Assembly (NCBI GenBank): GCA_963773655.1
Contig: CAVZBX010000006.1
Location: forward strand, 1-64,000
DNA from: DASSQJ01 sp963773655
GTDB lineage: Bacteria; Actinomycetota; Actinomycetes; Actinomycetales; Dermatophilaceae
DNA: 64,000 nt
Direction of reading: 5' to 3'
The translations under genes were made by a program, and so were the position numbers. Of the stretch, positions 25,817-34,622 are shown piece after piece. Within the stretch, counting starts at the first letter, position 1, and each line of letters opens with the position of its first letter. Under the pieces are notes generated by a model. That model saw only the letters and a program-made list of their open reading frames with translations, was not told the DNA's origin and did not search any database.

Positions 25817-27220
25817 ATGGTCAGAGTTGCCAACGATGACCCCGCCGGGCCGCAGACCTTGCCAGCCCCGCAGCAGCCCGGGCCGCTGGCGCGCGGGGCG
25901 GGGCTGCCCGCGCTCCCCGACGACCCCGCCGAGCGGGCGGCGGTGCTCGAGGGCCTCGTCGAGCACCAGGCGGCGCTGCTGCAGCGGGAGGACGAGGTGC
26001 ACCGCGTGCTCGTCCGCGTCGTCCTCGCCGGTGGCTCGCTCCACGAGCTGTGCCACGCCGTGGCCGGCGTGGTCGGGGGCGCTGCCGTGGTCACGACCAC
26101 GGACGGGCGGGTGCTCGCCACCGGCGGGGAGCCGCAGGCGGTCGAGCGGGCCCTGGCGCTGCGGTGCTTCGACCGCAGCGGCCGACTGGTCGTCGAGGCC
26201 GAGCCGGTGGGCCCGCGGGAGCAGGGCGACGGCGCCGACCCCACCCGCGCCTTCGTCCGCATCCTCGCCGGCACATCCGACCACGGACTGCTCGGCGCCT
26301 TCTCGGACGGAACGGCTCTCTCCGCCACCGACATCCACGTGCTCGAGCGGGCTGCAACCGTGGCCGCCCTGGCCGTCACCAAGGAGCAGGCGGTGGCGGC
26401 GGTGGAGGGCAAGTACCGCGCGGAGTTCCTCCGCGACGCGCTCGTCGGGCGAGCCGGTGACCAGGCCGAAGCCGCGTCGCACGCGGCATCCCTCGGGTGG
26501 GACATCGACCGCCCGGTGGTGGTCGTGGTCGCCGAGACGGACGAGAACGACGACGAGACCACCCGGACCCCGGACGAGGTGCGGTCCTTGCAGGACCGGT
26601 TCGTGCGGGCCTGGAGCCAGGCCGTGCGCGCCCGCGATCCGCGGGTGCCGGTGGCGGGCTTCAGCCAGGAGGTGGTGGTGCTGTTGCCGGTCGACGAGGA
26701 CGCCGACACCGAGGCGGTGCTGCGGCCCGTGGGCGACCTGGTGCGCGAAGTCCGCGGCGAGGGCGGCGGCGGGCGGCGCACCTTCTCGACCGGGGTGTCG
26801 CGCACGGTCCGCTCGGTGACCGACCTGCCCCAGGCCTACGACGAGGCCCTCACCGCGGTGCACGTGGGGCGCCAGGTGCACGGTGGGTCGGGGGTGGCCC
26901 ACTTCCACCGCCTCGGCATCTACCGGCTGCTGGCGCTGGTGCCGGACAGCGCGGACCTGCGCCGCTTCGTGCACGAGTCGCTCGGCGACCTGGCCACCGA
27001 CGACGCCCCCGAGAACGCCGACCTGCGGCACACCCTCTCGGTGCTCATCGACACCAACCTCAACGTCGCGGAGACCGCCCGCCAGCTGTTCTTCCACTAC
27101 AACACGCTGCGGTACCGCATCGCCAAGCTCGAGCGGATGCTCGGGCCGTTCACCTCCGACCCACAGCTGAGGCTCACCCTCGCGCTCGCCCTGCGGGTGC
27201 ACCGGATGAAGGGCATCTAG
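25817..27220 (+). CDS. PucR/CdaR-family transcriptional regulator
   Basis: 467 residues. A variable GAF-like N-terminal sensor half is followed by a GGDEF-related domain (FSTGVSRTVRSVTDLPQAYDEALTAV) and the PucR C-terminal helix-turn-helix: LRHTLSVLIDTNLNVAETAR, then LFFHYNTLRYRIAKLERMLG. Family members respond to purine or pyrimidine breakdown products, amino acids or sugars. It is divergent from the AllFGH-type operon and heads the catabolic island, so it most likely controls nucleobase use. The ATG at 25817 is leaderless. Confidence 0.9.
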   Translation: MVRVANDDPAGPQTLPAPQQPGPLARGAGLPALPDDPAERAAVLEGLVEHQAALLQREDEVHRVLVRVVLAGGSLHELCHAVAGVVGGAAVVTTTDGRVLATGGEPQAVERALALRCFDRSGRLVVEAEPVGPREQGDGADPTRAFVRILAGTSDHGLLGAFSDGTALSATDIHVLERAATVAALAVTKEQAVAAVEGKYRAEFLRDALVGRAGDQAEAASHAASLGWDIDRPVVVVVAETDENDDETTRTPDEVRSLQDRFVRAWSQAVRARDPRVPVAGFSQEVVVLLPVDEDADTEAVLRPVGDLVREVRGEGGGGRRTFSTGVSRTVRSVTDLPQAYDEALTAVHVGRQVHGGSGVAHFHRLGIYRLLALVPDSADLRRFVHESLGDLATDDAPENADLRHTLSVLIDTNLNVAETARQLFFHYNTLRYRIAKLERMLGPFTSDPQLRLTLALALRVHRMKGI

Positions 27221-27234
27221 GACGGCCGGCGCGG

Positions 27235-27630
27235 TCAGCTCGCCGCCCGGCCGAGCGCGGCCGCCAGGCCCTCGACATCGGCCACCGTGAAGGTCGCCCC
27301 CGGGTGGGTCACCACGCCGGTGGGGTCGATCGACCGCACCCGCTCGTGGAAGGTGACGCACACCCCCCGATCCCCGTTCGTCGCGAAGGTGACGCCGCTG
27401 TCGGTGAAGGACAGGTGCGGCGGCCCGGCGGTCTTCACGAAGGAGTAGCCACCGGTCACCTGCACCGCTTCGACGTTCTCGAGTGGGGTGTCGAGCGACC
27501 ACCACCCGAACCGTGCGCGCAGCCGGCCGTCACCCACCTCCACCCAGGCGCGGCCGGGCGTCACGGTGAACGGCAGGCCCGCCAACCGGTGGGCGGGGTC
27601 GAACCGGAACTCGAAGCGTCGGGAGGTCAT
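27235..27630 (-). CDS. Conserved hypothetical protein
   Basis: 131 residues. The pattern (FRFDPAHRLAGLPFTVTP, then GWWSLDTPLENVEAVQVTG and HLSFTDSGVTFATN) suggests a small beta-rich domain, perhaps PH-like, with no signal peptide or membrane helix. The ATG at 27630 overlaps the upstream RNA-ligase-like gene stop (ATGA). A TAGCGT box 6 nt upstream may also give a separate transcript. Function is not known. Confidence 0.65.
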   Translation of the reverse strand: MTSRRFEFRFDPAHRLAGLPFTVTPGRAWVEVGDGRLRARFGWWSLDTPLENVEAVQVTGGYSFVKTAGPPHLSFTDSGVTFATNGDRGVCVTFHERVRSIDPTGVVTHPGATFTVADVEGLAAALGRAAS

Positions 27631-28163
27631 CCCCCGACGCTAGGCGAACCCTCCCCCGTCAGCGGCTCGTCGAGACGCCCGATCGCGTCCCAGTGCCGGG
27701 CGCCCTCGAAGGTCACCGTCTCGGGCAGCCCTCCCGCCGCGAGCACCGCCAGCACCGGCCCCACCTGCGAGAGCGCCAGCCGGTTCGCAACCGTCACGTG
27801 CGGCGTCCACGCGCCCGGCTCGAGGTGGGGCCGCGCCGGGGGCAGCACGCCGGCGAGGGAGCGGTGCAGCGCGATCAGCCCCTGGGTGGGCACGACAGCG
27901 ACCGCGAGCACGAACGGGCCCCTCCCGAAGACCACCGGCGCCCCGGTCCGCACGGTCAGCGGCAGCGCCCCCAGCGCGCGGACCACCACCTCGCGCCCCG
28001 GGGGCGCGGGCCAGGTCCGCGAGAGCGCGAGGGTCGTGTGCGGACGGTTCGACGGGCTGCGGTGGTGGGCCAGGCTGGGCAGCCCCGCCGCGTCGAGGGC
28101 ACTCCACACCGCCCGCACCGCCGCGTCGGCAGCCGGGTCGAGCACGAGGTCGACGTGGTGCAC
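27627..28163 (-). CDS. 2H phosphoesterase / 2'-5' RNA ligase-like protein
   Basis: 178 residues from GTG 28163, which has GAGGAT upstream. The two catalytic HxT motifs of the LigT/2H superfamily are present: RPHTTLALS and TPHVTVANR, about 80 residues apart. Such proteins open or close 2',3'-cyclic phosphate ends of RNA or hydrolyse cyclic nucleotides. It overlaps the next gene by four bases. Its place inside the nucleobase island may be accidental. Confidence 0.8.
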   Translation of the reverse strand: MHHVDLVLDPAADAAVRAVWSALDAAGLPSLAHHRSPSNRPHTTLALSRTWPAPPGREVVVRALGALPLTVRTGAPVVFGRGPFVLAVAVVPTQGLIALHRSLAGVLPPARPHLEPGAWTPHVTVANRLALSQVGPVLAVLAAGGLPETVTFEGARHWDAIGRLDEPLTGEGSPSVGG

Positions 28164-28326
28164 GGCGCCATCCTCACCCACCGCGGCCCCCGACCGGGGC
28201 GCCGCCCGGCGTCCGCGTGCAGGAGTGGGGAGGTCGATGACGCGCCGCCACCTGCGGGTCACGGACCGTGCCCGAGCACGACCCTCGATCGTCGCCTGCG
28301 AGCGGACGACGGAGGCGGTGCGTCGC

Positions 28327-28338
28327 GCTCACGTGAGC
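28327..28338. promoter_or_regulatory. 12-bp perfect palindrome
   Basis: GCTCACGTGAGC in the 231-bp stretch between the HNH gene end and the 2H phosphoesterase start. It could be an operator for the 2H gene (165 bp upstream); nothing else is recognised in this stretch. Confidence 0.25.
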
Positions 28339-28394
28339 TGCCGAGGAGTGACGTCGCGAGGCCTCGTGCGCCACCCGGGCCTCCGGTGCCGGGC

Positions 28395-28736
28395 TCAGGG
28401 GAGCAGGCCGGCGCGGATCTCGGCGTGGCGGACGAGGAACGCGCGCTCGTCCAGGCGCTTGCGCCGCATCCAGGAGGTGACCTCGTCGTTGCACTTGCTC
28501 GCGTTGCACGGCCCGCAGGCTGGTGCGACGTTGTCCAGCGTGTAGCGCCCCCCGCGCGAGATCGGGAGCAGGCAGTCGCGCTGCACGGGCCGCTCGGTCG
28601 CGCCGCAGTACGCGCAGCCTCCCCATGCGTCCTTCAGCGCCGTCCACTGCTCGTCGGTCAGGTCGTGCTCCACGTCCGCCATCCGCCGCTGACGCCGCCG
28701 CGCCGCCTGCGCCCGTCGGCTCCGGTAGACCGCCAC
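28395..28736 (-). CDS. HNH endonuclease family protein
   Basis: 113 residues from GTG 28736. Paired zinc-binding CAYCG and CGPCNASK flank the HNH-type core (RDCLLPISRGGRYTLDNVAPA); the first H of HNH is replaced by D/C, so catalysis is uncertain. An Arg-rich N-terminus (SRRAQAARRRQRR) suits DNA binding. TACGCT ends 6 nt before this GTG, whereas the longer frame from 28796 would cover a tandem repeat and lacks a ribosome site. It stands alone and is not visibly linked to a restriction or phage system. Confidence 0.75.
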   Translation of the reverse strand: MAVYRSRRAQAARRRQRRMADVEHDLTDEQWTALKDAWGGCAYCGATERPVQRDCLLPISRGGRYTLDNVAPACGPCNASKCNDEVTSWMRRKRLDERAFLVRHAEIRAGLLP

Positions 28737-28818
28737 GTCGACAGCGTAGGTACCGGTCCTGCCGACGAGCGGGAGAACCGGCGAGAACCGCCGCACGCAG
28801 GCGCCGGAACAACCGCGA

Positions 28819-28831
28819 CATCACCGTGACG
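28819..28831. promoter_or_regulatory. CATCAC-type palindrome, copy 1
   Basis: CATCACCGTGACG, one mismatch from the perfect palindrome at 28888. The wider match CGCGACATCACNGTGAYGACG is shared by both copies. Confidence 0.45.
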
Positions 28832-28887
28832 ACGCGCTTCTTCGGTGCGGTCGCTGCAGTTGCGGCGACCTCGCCGGGCATCCGCGA

Positions 28888-28900
28888 CATCACTGTGATG
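28888..28900. promoter_or_regulatory. CATCAC-type palindrome, copy 2
   Basis: CATCACTGTGATG, a perfect 13-bp dyad, 69 bp from copy 1 and about 310 bp before uraA. Candidate operator for the nucleobase uptake and oxidation genes. Confidence 0.45.
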
Positions 28901-29213
28901 ACGAGGTGCCCCGGGTCAGGTAGCCCGTGCGAGCGAGCAGGCGCGCTGCGATGCGCTCGGGGGCCCCGATGGGCCGGACGCCGCTGCCTGCGCCGGGGCA
29001 GCCGGCCGCCCTCTCCGCGCCCGCGTGGGACAGCCCGAGCCGTCTCCCCGACCTCCCCGTCCGCCGCGAGGGGTCGCCCGGTGTGCCAAGTGACGCCGCC
29101 CCCGGCTGTCAACGATTGCCGAGGGTGCGGCCGGCCACGGTCACTACCTTCCCTGTATCACCGTCGTGCCCGGGCAACGCCGCCCCGGCAGGTCCCCAGG
29201 AGAGGTCACCACC

Positions 29214-30710
29214 ATGTCCCTCGGTCTCGGCTGGAAGCTCAAGGGCGACGGGCGCACGCTCGCCCCCGGTGAGGTCGTCGCCCCCGACGAGCGCCTCTCG
29301 TGGGGCCGCACCGTCGGCCTCGGCGCCCAGCACGTCGTGGCGATGTTCGGCGCCACCTTCGTCTTCCCGCTGGTCATGGGCCTGAACCCGCAGCTGGCGA
29401 TCATGATGAGCGGGGTCGCGACGATCATCTTCCTGCTCATCGTCGCCGGGAAGGTGCCCAGCTACCTCGGCACCTCGGCCTCGTTCGTCGCCGGGGTCGC
29501 GGCGATCCGGGCCCAGGGCGGCGACTCGCCCACGGTCACCGGCGCGATCCTCGTCGCCGGTCTCGTCCTCGCCGCGGTCGGCGTGGCGATCCACTTCCTC
29601 GGCTCGCGGGTGCTCCACGAGGTGCTGCCCCCGGTCGTCACCGGTGCCGTCGTCATGCTCATCGGCTTCAACCTGGCGCCCGTCGTCGCGGGCATCTACT
29701 GGCCCCAGGACCAGTGGGTCGCGCTGCTCACCATGCTGTTCGTCATCGTGGTCGCGGTCGCCTTCCGCGGGTTCGTGGGCCGGATCGCGATCTTCCTCGC
29801 CCTCATCTTCGGCACCGCCCTCTCCTGGCTGCTCGACGCCACGGTCGGCCAGATCAACTCCGTGCTCGGCGGCGCCACCGAGGCCACGGACCACTTCCGG
29901 TGGGACACCTCGGGGATCGGCGATGCCGCGTGGTTCGGTTTCCCCGACCAGACGATGGTCGCCCAGGACGGCCAGGAGGTCGTCGGCTGGCACACCCCGA
30001 GCTTCTCGGTCGCCGCCATCCTCCTCGTCCTCCCCGCCGTCATCGCCCTCATCGCCGAGAACACCGGCCACGTCAAGGCGGTCGCCGAGATGACCGGCCA
30101 CGACCTCGACCCGGTCATGGGCCGGGCCATCGCCGCGGACGGCGTCGGCACCGCCATCGCCTCGTCGGTCGGCGGCTCCCCCACCACGACCTACGCCGAG
30201 AACATCGGCGTCATGGCGGCCACCCGCGTCTACTCCACGGCCGCCTACTACGTGGCCGCCGCGGTGGCGATCTTCTTCGGCCTCTCCCCCAAGTTCGGCG
30301 CCCTGGTCGCCTCCGTGCCCGGAGGCGTGCTCGGCGGCATCACCGTCGTCCTCTACGGGATGATCGGCCTGCTCGGCGCCAAGATCTGGAAGGAGAACGG
30401 GGTCGACTTCGGCAACCCGATCAACCTCGTCCCGGTCGCCGCCGGCATCATCATCGGCATCGGTGACGTGTCGCTCCAGGTCACCGAGGACTTCTCGCTC
30501 AGCGGCATCGCGCTGGGCACCATCGTCACCATCGCCGGCTGGCACCTGGCCCGGGTGATCGCGCCGCGGGAGATGCGCGAGGCCGCGGAGGGCGCCGTCA
30601 TCGCCGTCGGCGACCACGTCTACGGCGACGACGACGTCGACGACCTCTACCAGGAGGGCTACCCCGGCGACCGCGGGCCGCGCGACCCCGACCGCGACAA
30701 GCGGCCCTGA
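29214..30710 (+). CDS. uraA: NCS2 nucleobase:cation symporter, uracil (UraA) type
   Basis: 498 residues with the 14-segment NCS2 pattern. GLGAQHVVAMFGATFVFPLV opens the fold. The substrate-site glutamates of UraA match ALIAENTGHVKAV and GGSPTTTYAENIGVMAATR; xanthine carriers have different residues at these places, so uracil or a close pyrimidine is favoured. It sits at the inner membrane and brings in nucleobase with H+. ATG 29214 follows AGGAGAGG. A GC hairpin separates it from the molybdenum hydroxylase genes that follow. The C-terminal tail is acidic. Confidence 0.88.
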   Translation: MSLGLGWKLKGDGRTLAPGEVVAPDERLSWGRTVGLGAQHVVAMFGATFVFPLVMGLNPQLAIMMSGVATIIFLLIVAGKVPSYLGTSASFVAGVAAIRAQGGDSPTVTGAILVAGLVLAAVGVAIHFLGSRVLHEVLPPVVTGAVVMLIGFNLAPVVAGIYWPQDQWVALLTMLFVIVVAVAFRGFVGRIAIFLALIFGTALSWLLDATVGQINSVLGGATEATDHFRWDTSGIGDAAWFGFPDQTMVAQDGQEVVGWHTPSFSVAAILLVLPAVIALIAENTGHVKAVAEMTGHDLDPVMGRAIAADGVGTAIASSVGGSPTTTYAENIGVMAATRVYSTAAYYVAAAVAIFFGLSPKFGALVASVPGGVLGGITVVLYGMIGLLGAKIWKENGVDFGNPINLVPVAAGIIIGIGDVSLQVTEDFSLSGIALGTIVTIAGWHLARVIAPREMREAAEGAVIAVGDHVYGDDDVDDLYQEGYPGDRGPRDPDRDKRP

Positions 30711-30713
30711 CCA

Positions 30714-30747
30714 CGGGCCCCACCACCCGGCCCCGCCACGGGGCCCG
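30714..30747 (+). terminator. Hairpin after uraA
   Basis: CGGGCCCC (30714-30721) pairs with GGGGCCCG (30740-30747) just after the uraA stop. The next gene has its own CAGGAT box 7 nt before its GTG, so this probably separates two transcripts. Confidence 0.5.
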
Positions 30748-30805
30748 ACCCGCCCGTCCGCACCGGTCCTTCCGTGGACGCGCTCCGAGAGGCAGGATCG
30801 AGCAG

Positions 30806-31708
30806 GTGAAGCCCGGACCCTTCGTCCACCACGCTCCTCGCACGCTCGAGGAGGCGGTGGCTGCCCTCGCCGAGGTCGGGCACGACGGCAAGGTCCTCGC
30901 CGGCGGGCAGAGCCTGGTGCCGGTGCTCAACATGCGACTCGCCAACCCCGGCCACCTCGTCGACGTCAACGGCGTGGCGGGGCTGGACGCCGTCGAGGTG
31001 CGTGACGACGCGGTCCGGGTCGGGGCGCTGGTGCGCCACTCCGGCCTCGAGCGGCACGAGGGCGCCCACACCGCCCTGCCGCTGCTCCGGCAGACGCTGC
31101 GCCACGTCGCCCACCCGGCGATCCGCAACCGTGGCACCACCGTGGGCTCGATCGCGCACGCCGACCCTGCCGGGGAGATGCCGGCCGTCGCCGTGCTCAC
31201 CGGTGCGGTCGTGGAGGTCGTGAGTGCCCGGGGCCGGCGCGAGGTCGACGCCGCCGACTTCTTCCTCGGACCGCTCGAGACGGTGCTCGAGCCCGACGAG
31301 CTCGTCGAGGCGGTCCGCTTCGGCCGGCTGCCGGAGGGCAGCCGGACCTGGTTCACCGAGTCGGCCCGGCGCAGCGGCGACTACGCCGTCGCCGGTGTGG
31401 CCGTGGCCGCTCGGATGGACGGCGACGTGGTGCGCGGGGCCCGCGCCGCCTTCGTGTCGGTCACCCCGGTGCCCACCGTCCTCGACCTCACGCCGGCGCT
31501 CTCCGGCCGAGCCGCCGGCGACCTCCCCCTCGCCGACGTCGCCGACCTGGTCCGGGCCCACGTCGACCCCGAGACCGACATCCACGCCGGCGCCGAGTAC
31601 CGCCGGATGCTCGTCGCCGAGCTCACCGGCCGTGCCCTCCTCGCGGCGGTGGGCGCTGCCGGAGACCCCGCCCATCCCGCCGATCCCGCCGCGGAGGGAG
31701 CCGCATGA
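30806..31708 (+). CDS. Molybdenum hydroxylase FAD subunit (CoxM/XdhB type)
   Basis: 300 residues from GTG 30806. The FAD-binding motif KVLAGGQSLVPVLNMRLANP and the second flavin motif AIRNRGTTVGSIAHADPAGEMP match the vanillyl-alcohol-oxidase fold subunit of xanthine dehydrogenase/CODH-type enzymes; the C-terminal CO-dehydrogenase flavoprotein domain follows. It passes electrons from the FeS subunit to NAD or quinone. It overlaps the next gene by four bases, making a medium-small-large order typical of CoxMSL operons. Confidence 0.92.
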   Translation: MKPGPFVHHAPRTLEEAVAALAEVGHDGKVLAGGQSLVPVLNMRLANPGHLVDVNGVAGLDAVEVRDDAVRVGALVRHSGLERHEGAHTALPLLRQTLRHVAHPAIRNRGTTVGSIAHADPAGEMPAVAVLTGAVVEVVSARGRREVDAADFFLGPLETVLEPDELVEAVRFGRLPEGSRTWFTESARRSGDYAVAGVAVAARMDGDVVRGARAAFVSVTPVPTVLDLTPALSGRAAGDLPLADVADLVRAHVDPETDIHAGAEYRRMLVAELTGRALLAAVGAAGDPAHPADPAAEGAA

Positions 31709-32220
31709 GCGAGCCCGTCACCGAGCCGCTGCTCGACGTCACGGTCCGCGTCAACGGGGTGCCGCGCACCGCCGCCGCCCCGGCGCGGCGGCTGCTCTCG
31801 GACTTCCTGCGCCACGACCTCGGCCTCACCGGCACCCACGTCGGGTGCGAGCACGGGGTGTGCGGGGCGTGCACCGTGCTCCTCGACGGCGAGCCGGTGC
31901 GCGCCTGCCTGATGTTCGCGGTCACCGCCCAGGGCCACGAGGTCACGACCGTCGAGGGCATCGGCGACGACCCGGGCGCACTGAGTCCGGTGCAGCAGGC
32001 CTTCGTCGAGTGCCACGGCCTCCAGTGCGGCTTCTGCACCCCCGGCTTCGTCACGACCATCACCGCCTACCTCGAGGACCACCCGGACCCCACACCCGAG
32101 GAGGCGCGCACGGCCGTCTCGGGCAACCTGTGCCGCTGCACCGGCTACCAGAACATCGTCCGCTCGGTGCTGCGGGCCGCCGAGATCCGCCGCGAGCGCG
32201 CCGGTGGAGACGAGCGATGA
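31705..32220 (+). CDS. Molybdenum hydroxylase [2Fe-2S] subunit (CoxS/XdhC-like small subunit)
   Basis: 171 residues. N-terminal plant-ferredoxin-like cluster: GCEHGVCGACTVLLDG plus the following CL. C-terminal cluster: QCGFCTPGF and LCRCTGYQNI. These eight cysteines hold two [2Fe-2S] centres that carry electrons from the molybdenum site to FAD. It overlaps both neighbours (ATGA at each end). Confidence 0.95.
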   Translation: MSEPVTEPLLDVTVRVNGVPRTAAAPARRLLSDFLRHDLGLTGTHVGCEHGVCGACTVLLDGEPVRACLMFAVTAQGHEVTTVEGIGDDPGALSPVQQAFVECHGLQCGFCTPGFVTTITAYLEDHPDPTPEEARTAVSGNLCRCTGYQNIVRSVLRAAEIRRERAGGDER

Positions 32221-34622
32221 GCACCCGCCTGGTCGGTGAGAAGGTCCAGCGCGTCGAGGACCCCCGGCTGCTCACCGGCGGTGGCCGGTACCTCGACGAC
32301 CTCGGCCGCGGCGCCCTCAACGCCGCCTTCGTCCGCAGCCCGCACGCGCACGCGCGGATCACCGACGTCGACGTCACCGCCGCCCTCGACGTCGACGGGG
32401 TCGAGGCCATCTACACCTACGAGGACCTCGACGGGCGCGCCGGCGAGACGCTGCCCGTGCTCATCCCCCACCCGGCGATGACGCACCCGCGCACCGGCCA
32501 CTGCCTGGCCGCCGACGTGGTCAAGCACGTCGGCGAGGCGGTCGTCATGGTCGTGGCCCGCGACCGCTACCTCGCCGAGGACGCCTGCTCCCGGATCCGG
32601 GTGTCCTACGAGCCGCTGCCGGTCGTCGTCGGGGTCGAGCAGGCCCGCGCCGGCGGCCACCGGGTGCACGACGACGTGCCCGACAACGTCAGCGCCCACC
32701 TCCTCCAGGAGGTCGGCGACGTCGAGACGGCGATGGCCTCGGCCCCCAACACGCTCACCCTCGAGCTCGACGTGGAGCGCAGTGCGAGCACGCCCCTGGA
32801 GGGCCGGGGGGTCTACGCACGGTGGGACGGCGACGACGGCTCGCTGCGCCTGTACTCCTCGACCCAGACGAGCACCGGCGTGCGGGCCGCGGTGGCGGCG
32901 AAGCTGGGGATGCCGCTGGCGAAGGTCGAGGTCGTCACCCCCGACGTCGGCGGCGGCTTCGGCGTCAAGATCGTGCACCCGTGGCCCGAGGAGGTGCTCG
33001 TGCCCTGGGCGGCGCGCCGGCTCGGCCGCGACGTCAAGTGGACCGAGGACCGCCGCGAGCACTTCATCTCCAGTGCCCACGAGCGCGGCCAGCTGCAGGA
33101 GGTCACCGTCGGCTTCGACGACGACGGCCGCCTGCTCGCCCTCGACGTGCGCTTCTGGCACGACAACGGCGCCTACACCCCGTACGGGATCATCGTCCCG
33201 ATCATCACGGCCACCCAGCTGCTGGGGCCCTACAAGCCGGGTGCCTACCGGGTCGAGTTCTGGAGCCTCTACACCAACACCGTGATCGTCACCCCGTACC
33301 GCGGTGCCGGTCGGCCGCAGGGCTGCTACGCGATGGAGCGGACCATGGACGCCATCGCCGGCCACCTCGGCATCGACCGCGCCGAGGTGCGCAGCCGCAA
33401 CTTCATCCAGCCCGAGGAGATGCCGTACGACCAGGGCCTGATGTTCCAGGACGGGCGGCCGTTGCGGTACGACTCCGGCGACTTCCCCGCCTCATTGGCC
33501 ACACTCAAGGCCCTCGTCGGGTGGGACGACTTCGCGGCCTACCGCGAGCAGGCCGAGCGGGAGGGCCGCCGGGTGGGCCTCGGCATCGGCTGCTACGTCG
33601 AGGGCACCGGGGTGGGGCCGTACGAGGGCGGCCTCGTGCAGGTCGAGACGAGCGGGCGGGTCAACGTCGCGACCGGCCTGACCACCCAGGGACAGTCGCA
33701 CCAGACCGCGTTCGCCCAGATCGTCGCCGACGAGCTGGGGGTGCCGCTCGCCGACGTGCACGTCACCACCGGCGACACCCGCCGGATGGCGTACGCGGTC
33801 GGCACCTTCGCCTCGCGCGGGGCCGTGATGTCGGGCAACGCCGTGGCCCTCGCGGCCCGCGTCGTGCGGGCCAAGGCGCTCCGGATCGCCGCCGACGCGC
33901 TCGAGGTGTCCGCCGACGACCTCGAGATCGAGGACGGCGTCATCTCGGTGAGGGGCGCACCGGGCAGCAGCATCGACCTCGGGACCGTCGCCGTGCTGTC
34001 GAACCCGCTGCGCTACGCCTTCGACACCTCCGCCGAGGCGGCCACCCAGTTCGCCGGCACCTTCGACCCCGACGCCCCGCCGGTGGCGGACGACGACGAG
34101 CCGGGGCTCGAGGGCCAGGACTTCTACTCACCCACGCAGGCCACCTTCGCCAACGGGATGCACGCCGCGATCGTCGAGACCGACCCCGTCACCGCCGAGA
34201 TCCGCATCCTGCGCTACTGCGTCGTCCACGACTGCGGGACCATGGTCAACCCGATGGTCGTCGAGGGGCAGGTCCACGGCGGGGTGGCCCAGGGCGTCGG
34301 CGGTGCGCTGTACGAGCGGATGGTCTACGACGAGTCGGGGCAGCTCCTCAACGCCTCGTTCATGGACTTTCTGATGCCCTACGCCACCGAGGTGCCCGAG
34401 GTCGAGACCGACCACCTCGAGACCCCCAGCCCGCTCAACCCGCTCGGCATCAAGGGGGCCGGCGAGGCCGGCACCATCCCGGTCACCGCGGTCATCGCCT
34501 CGGCGATCGAGGACGCCGAGGGCTTCCCCATCCGCTCGATGCCGATCAGCCCCGCCGAGCTCTGGGAGCTCCGGCAGGCCCACGCGCCCGACACCACCGT
34601 CGCCCAGGAGGGCTCGCGATGA
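32217..34622 (+). CDS. Molybdenum hydroxylase catalytic subunit (aldehyde oxidase/xanthine dehydrogenase type)
   Basis: 801 residues. VGEKVQRVEDPRLLTGGGRYLDD is the usual opening of CoxL-like subunits, PDVGGGFGVK and TPYRGAGRPQGCYAMER bind the molybdopterin cofactor, and GIKGAGEAG holds the catalytic Glu near 749. The active-site loop reads PYRGAGRP (near 360), not the AYRCSFR of true aerobic CO dehydrogenase, so this hydroxylates a carbon-nitrogen substrate rather than CO. With the uracil-type permease and barbiturase in the same island, uracil/thymine dehydrogenase (uracil to barbiturate) is a reasonable guess; a purine or N-heterocycle is the alternative. Confidence 0.9.
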   Translation: MSTRLVGEKVQRVEDPRLLTGGGRYLDDLGRGALNAAFVRSPHAHARITDVDVTAALDVDGVEAIYTYEDLDGRAGETLPVLIPHPAMTHPRTGHCLAADVVKHVGEAVVMVVARDRYLAEDACSRIRVSYEPLPVVVGVEQARAGGHRVHDDVPDNVSAHLLQEVGDVETAMASAPNTLTLELDVERSASTPLEGRGVYARWDGDDGSLRLYSSTQTSTGVRAAVAAKLGMPLAKVEVVTPDVGGGFGVKIVHPWPEEVLVPWAARRLGRDVKWTEDRREHFISSAHERGQLQEVTVGFDDDGRLLALDVRFWHDNGAYTPYGIIVPIITATQLLGPYKPGAYRVEFWSLYTNTVIVTPYRGAGRPQGCYAMERTMDAIAGHLGIDRAEVRSRNFIQPEEMPYDQGLMFQDGRPLRYDSGDFPASLATLKALVGWDDFAAYREQAEREGRRVGLGIGCYVEGTGVGPYEGGLVQVETSGRVNVATGLTTQGQSHQTAFAQIVADELGVPLADVHVTTGDTRRMAYAVGTFASRGAVMSGNAVALAARVVRAKALRIAADALEVSADDLEIEDGVISVRGAPGSSIDLGTVAVLSNPLRYAFDTSAEAATQFAGTFDPDAPPVADDDEPGLEGQDFYSPTQATFANGMHAAIVETDPVTAEIRILRYCVVHDCGTMVNPMVVEGQVHGGVAQGVGGALYERMVYDESGQLLNASFMDFLMPYATEVPEVETDHLETPSPLNPLGIKGAGEAGTIPVTAVIASAIEDAEGFPIRSMPISPAELWELRQAHAPDTTVAQEGSR

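Larger units (their letters stand above)
28737..29213. other. 477-bp intergenic region with operator-like repeats
   Basis: The longest non-coding stretch. It holds the TACGCT promoter of the HNH gene (28743-28748), tandem GAGAACCG repeats 10 bp apart (28773-28780, 28783-28790), two copies of a CATCACNGTGAYG palindrome and the uraA leader with AGGAGAGG at 29199-29206. No convincing gene is seen; the frames here give only Arg/Pro-rich products. Confidence 0.6.

Noticed and set aside
30806..34622. Aerobic CO dehydrogenase
   Set aside because: The large subunit lacks the AYRCSFR active-site loop and has PYRGAGRP, so it is an aldehyde oxidase/xanthine dehydrogenase-type hydroxylase.
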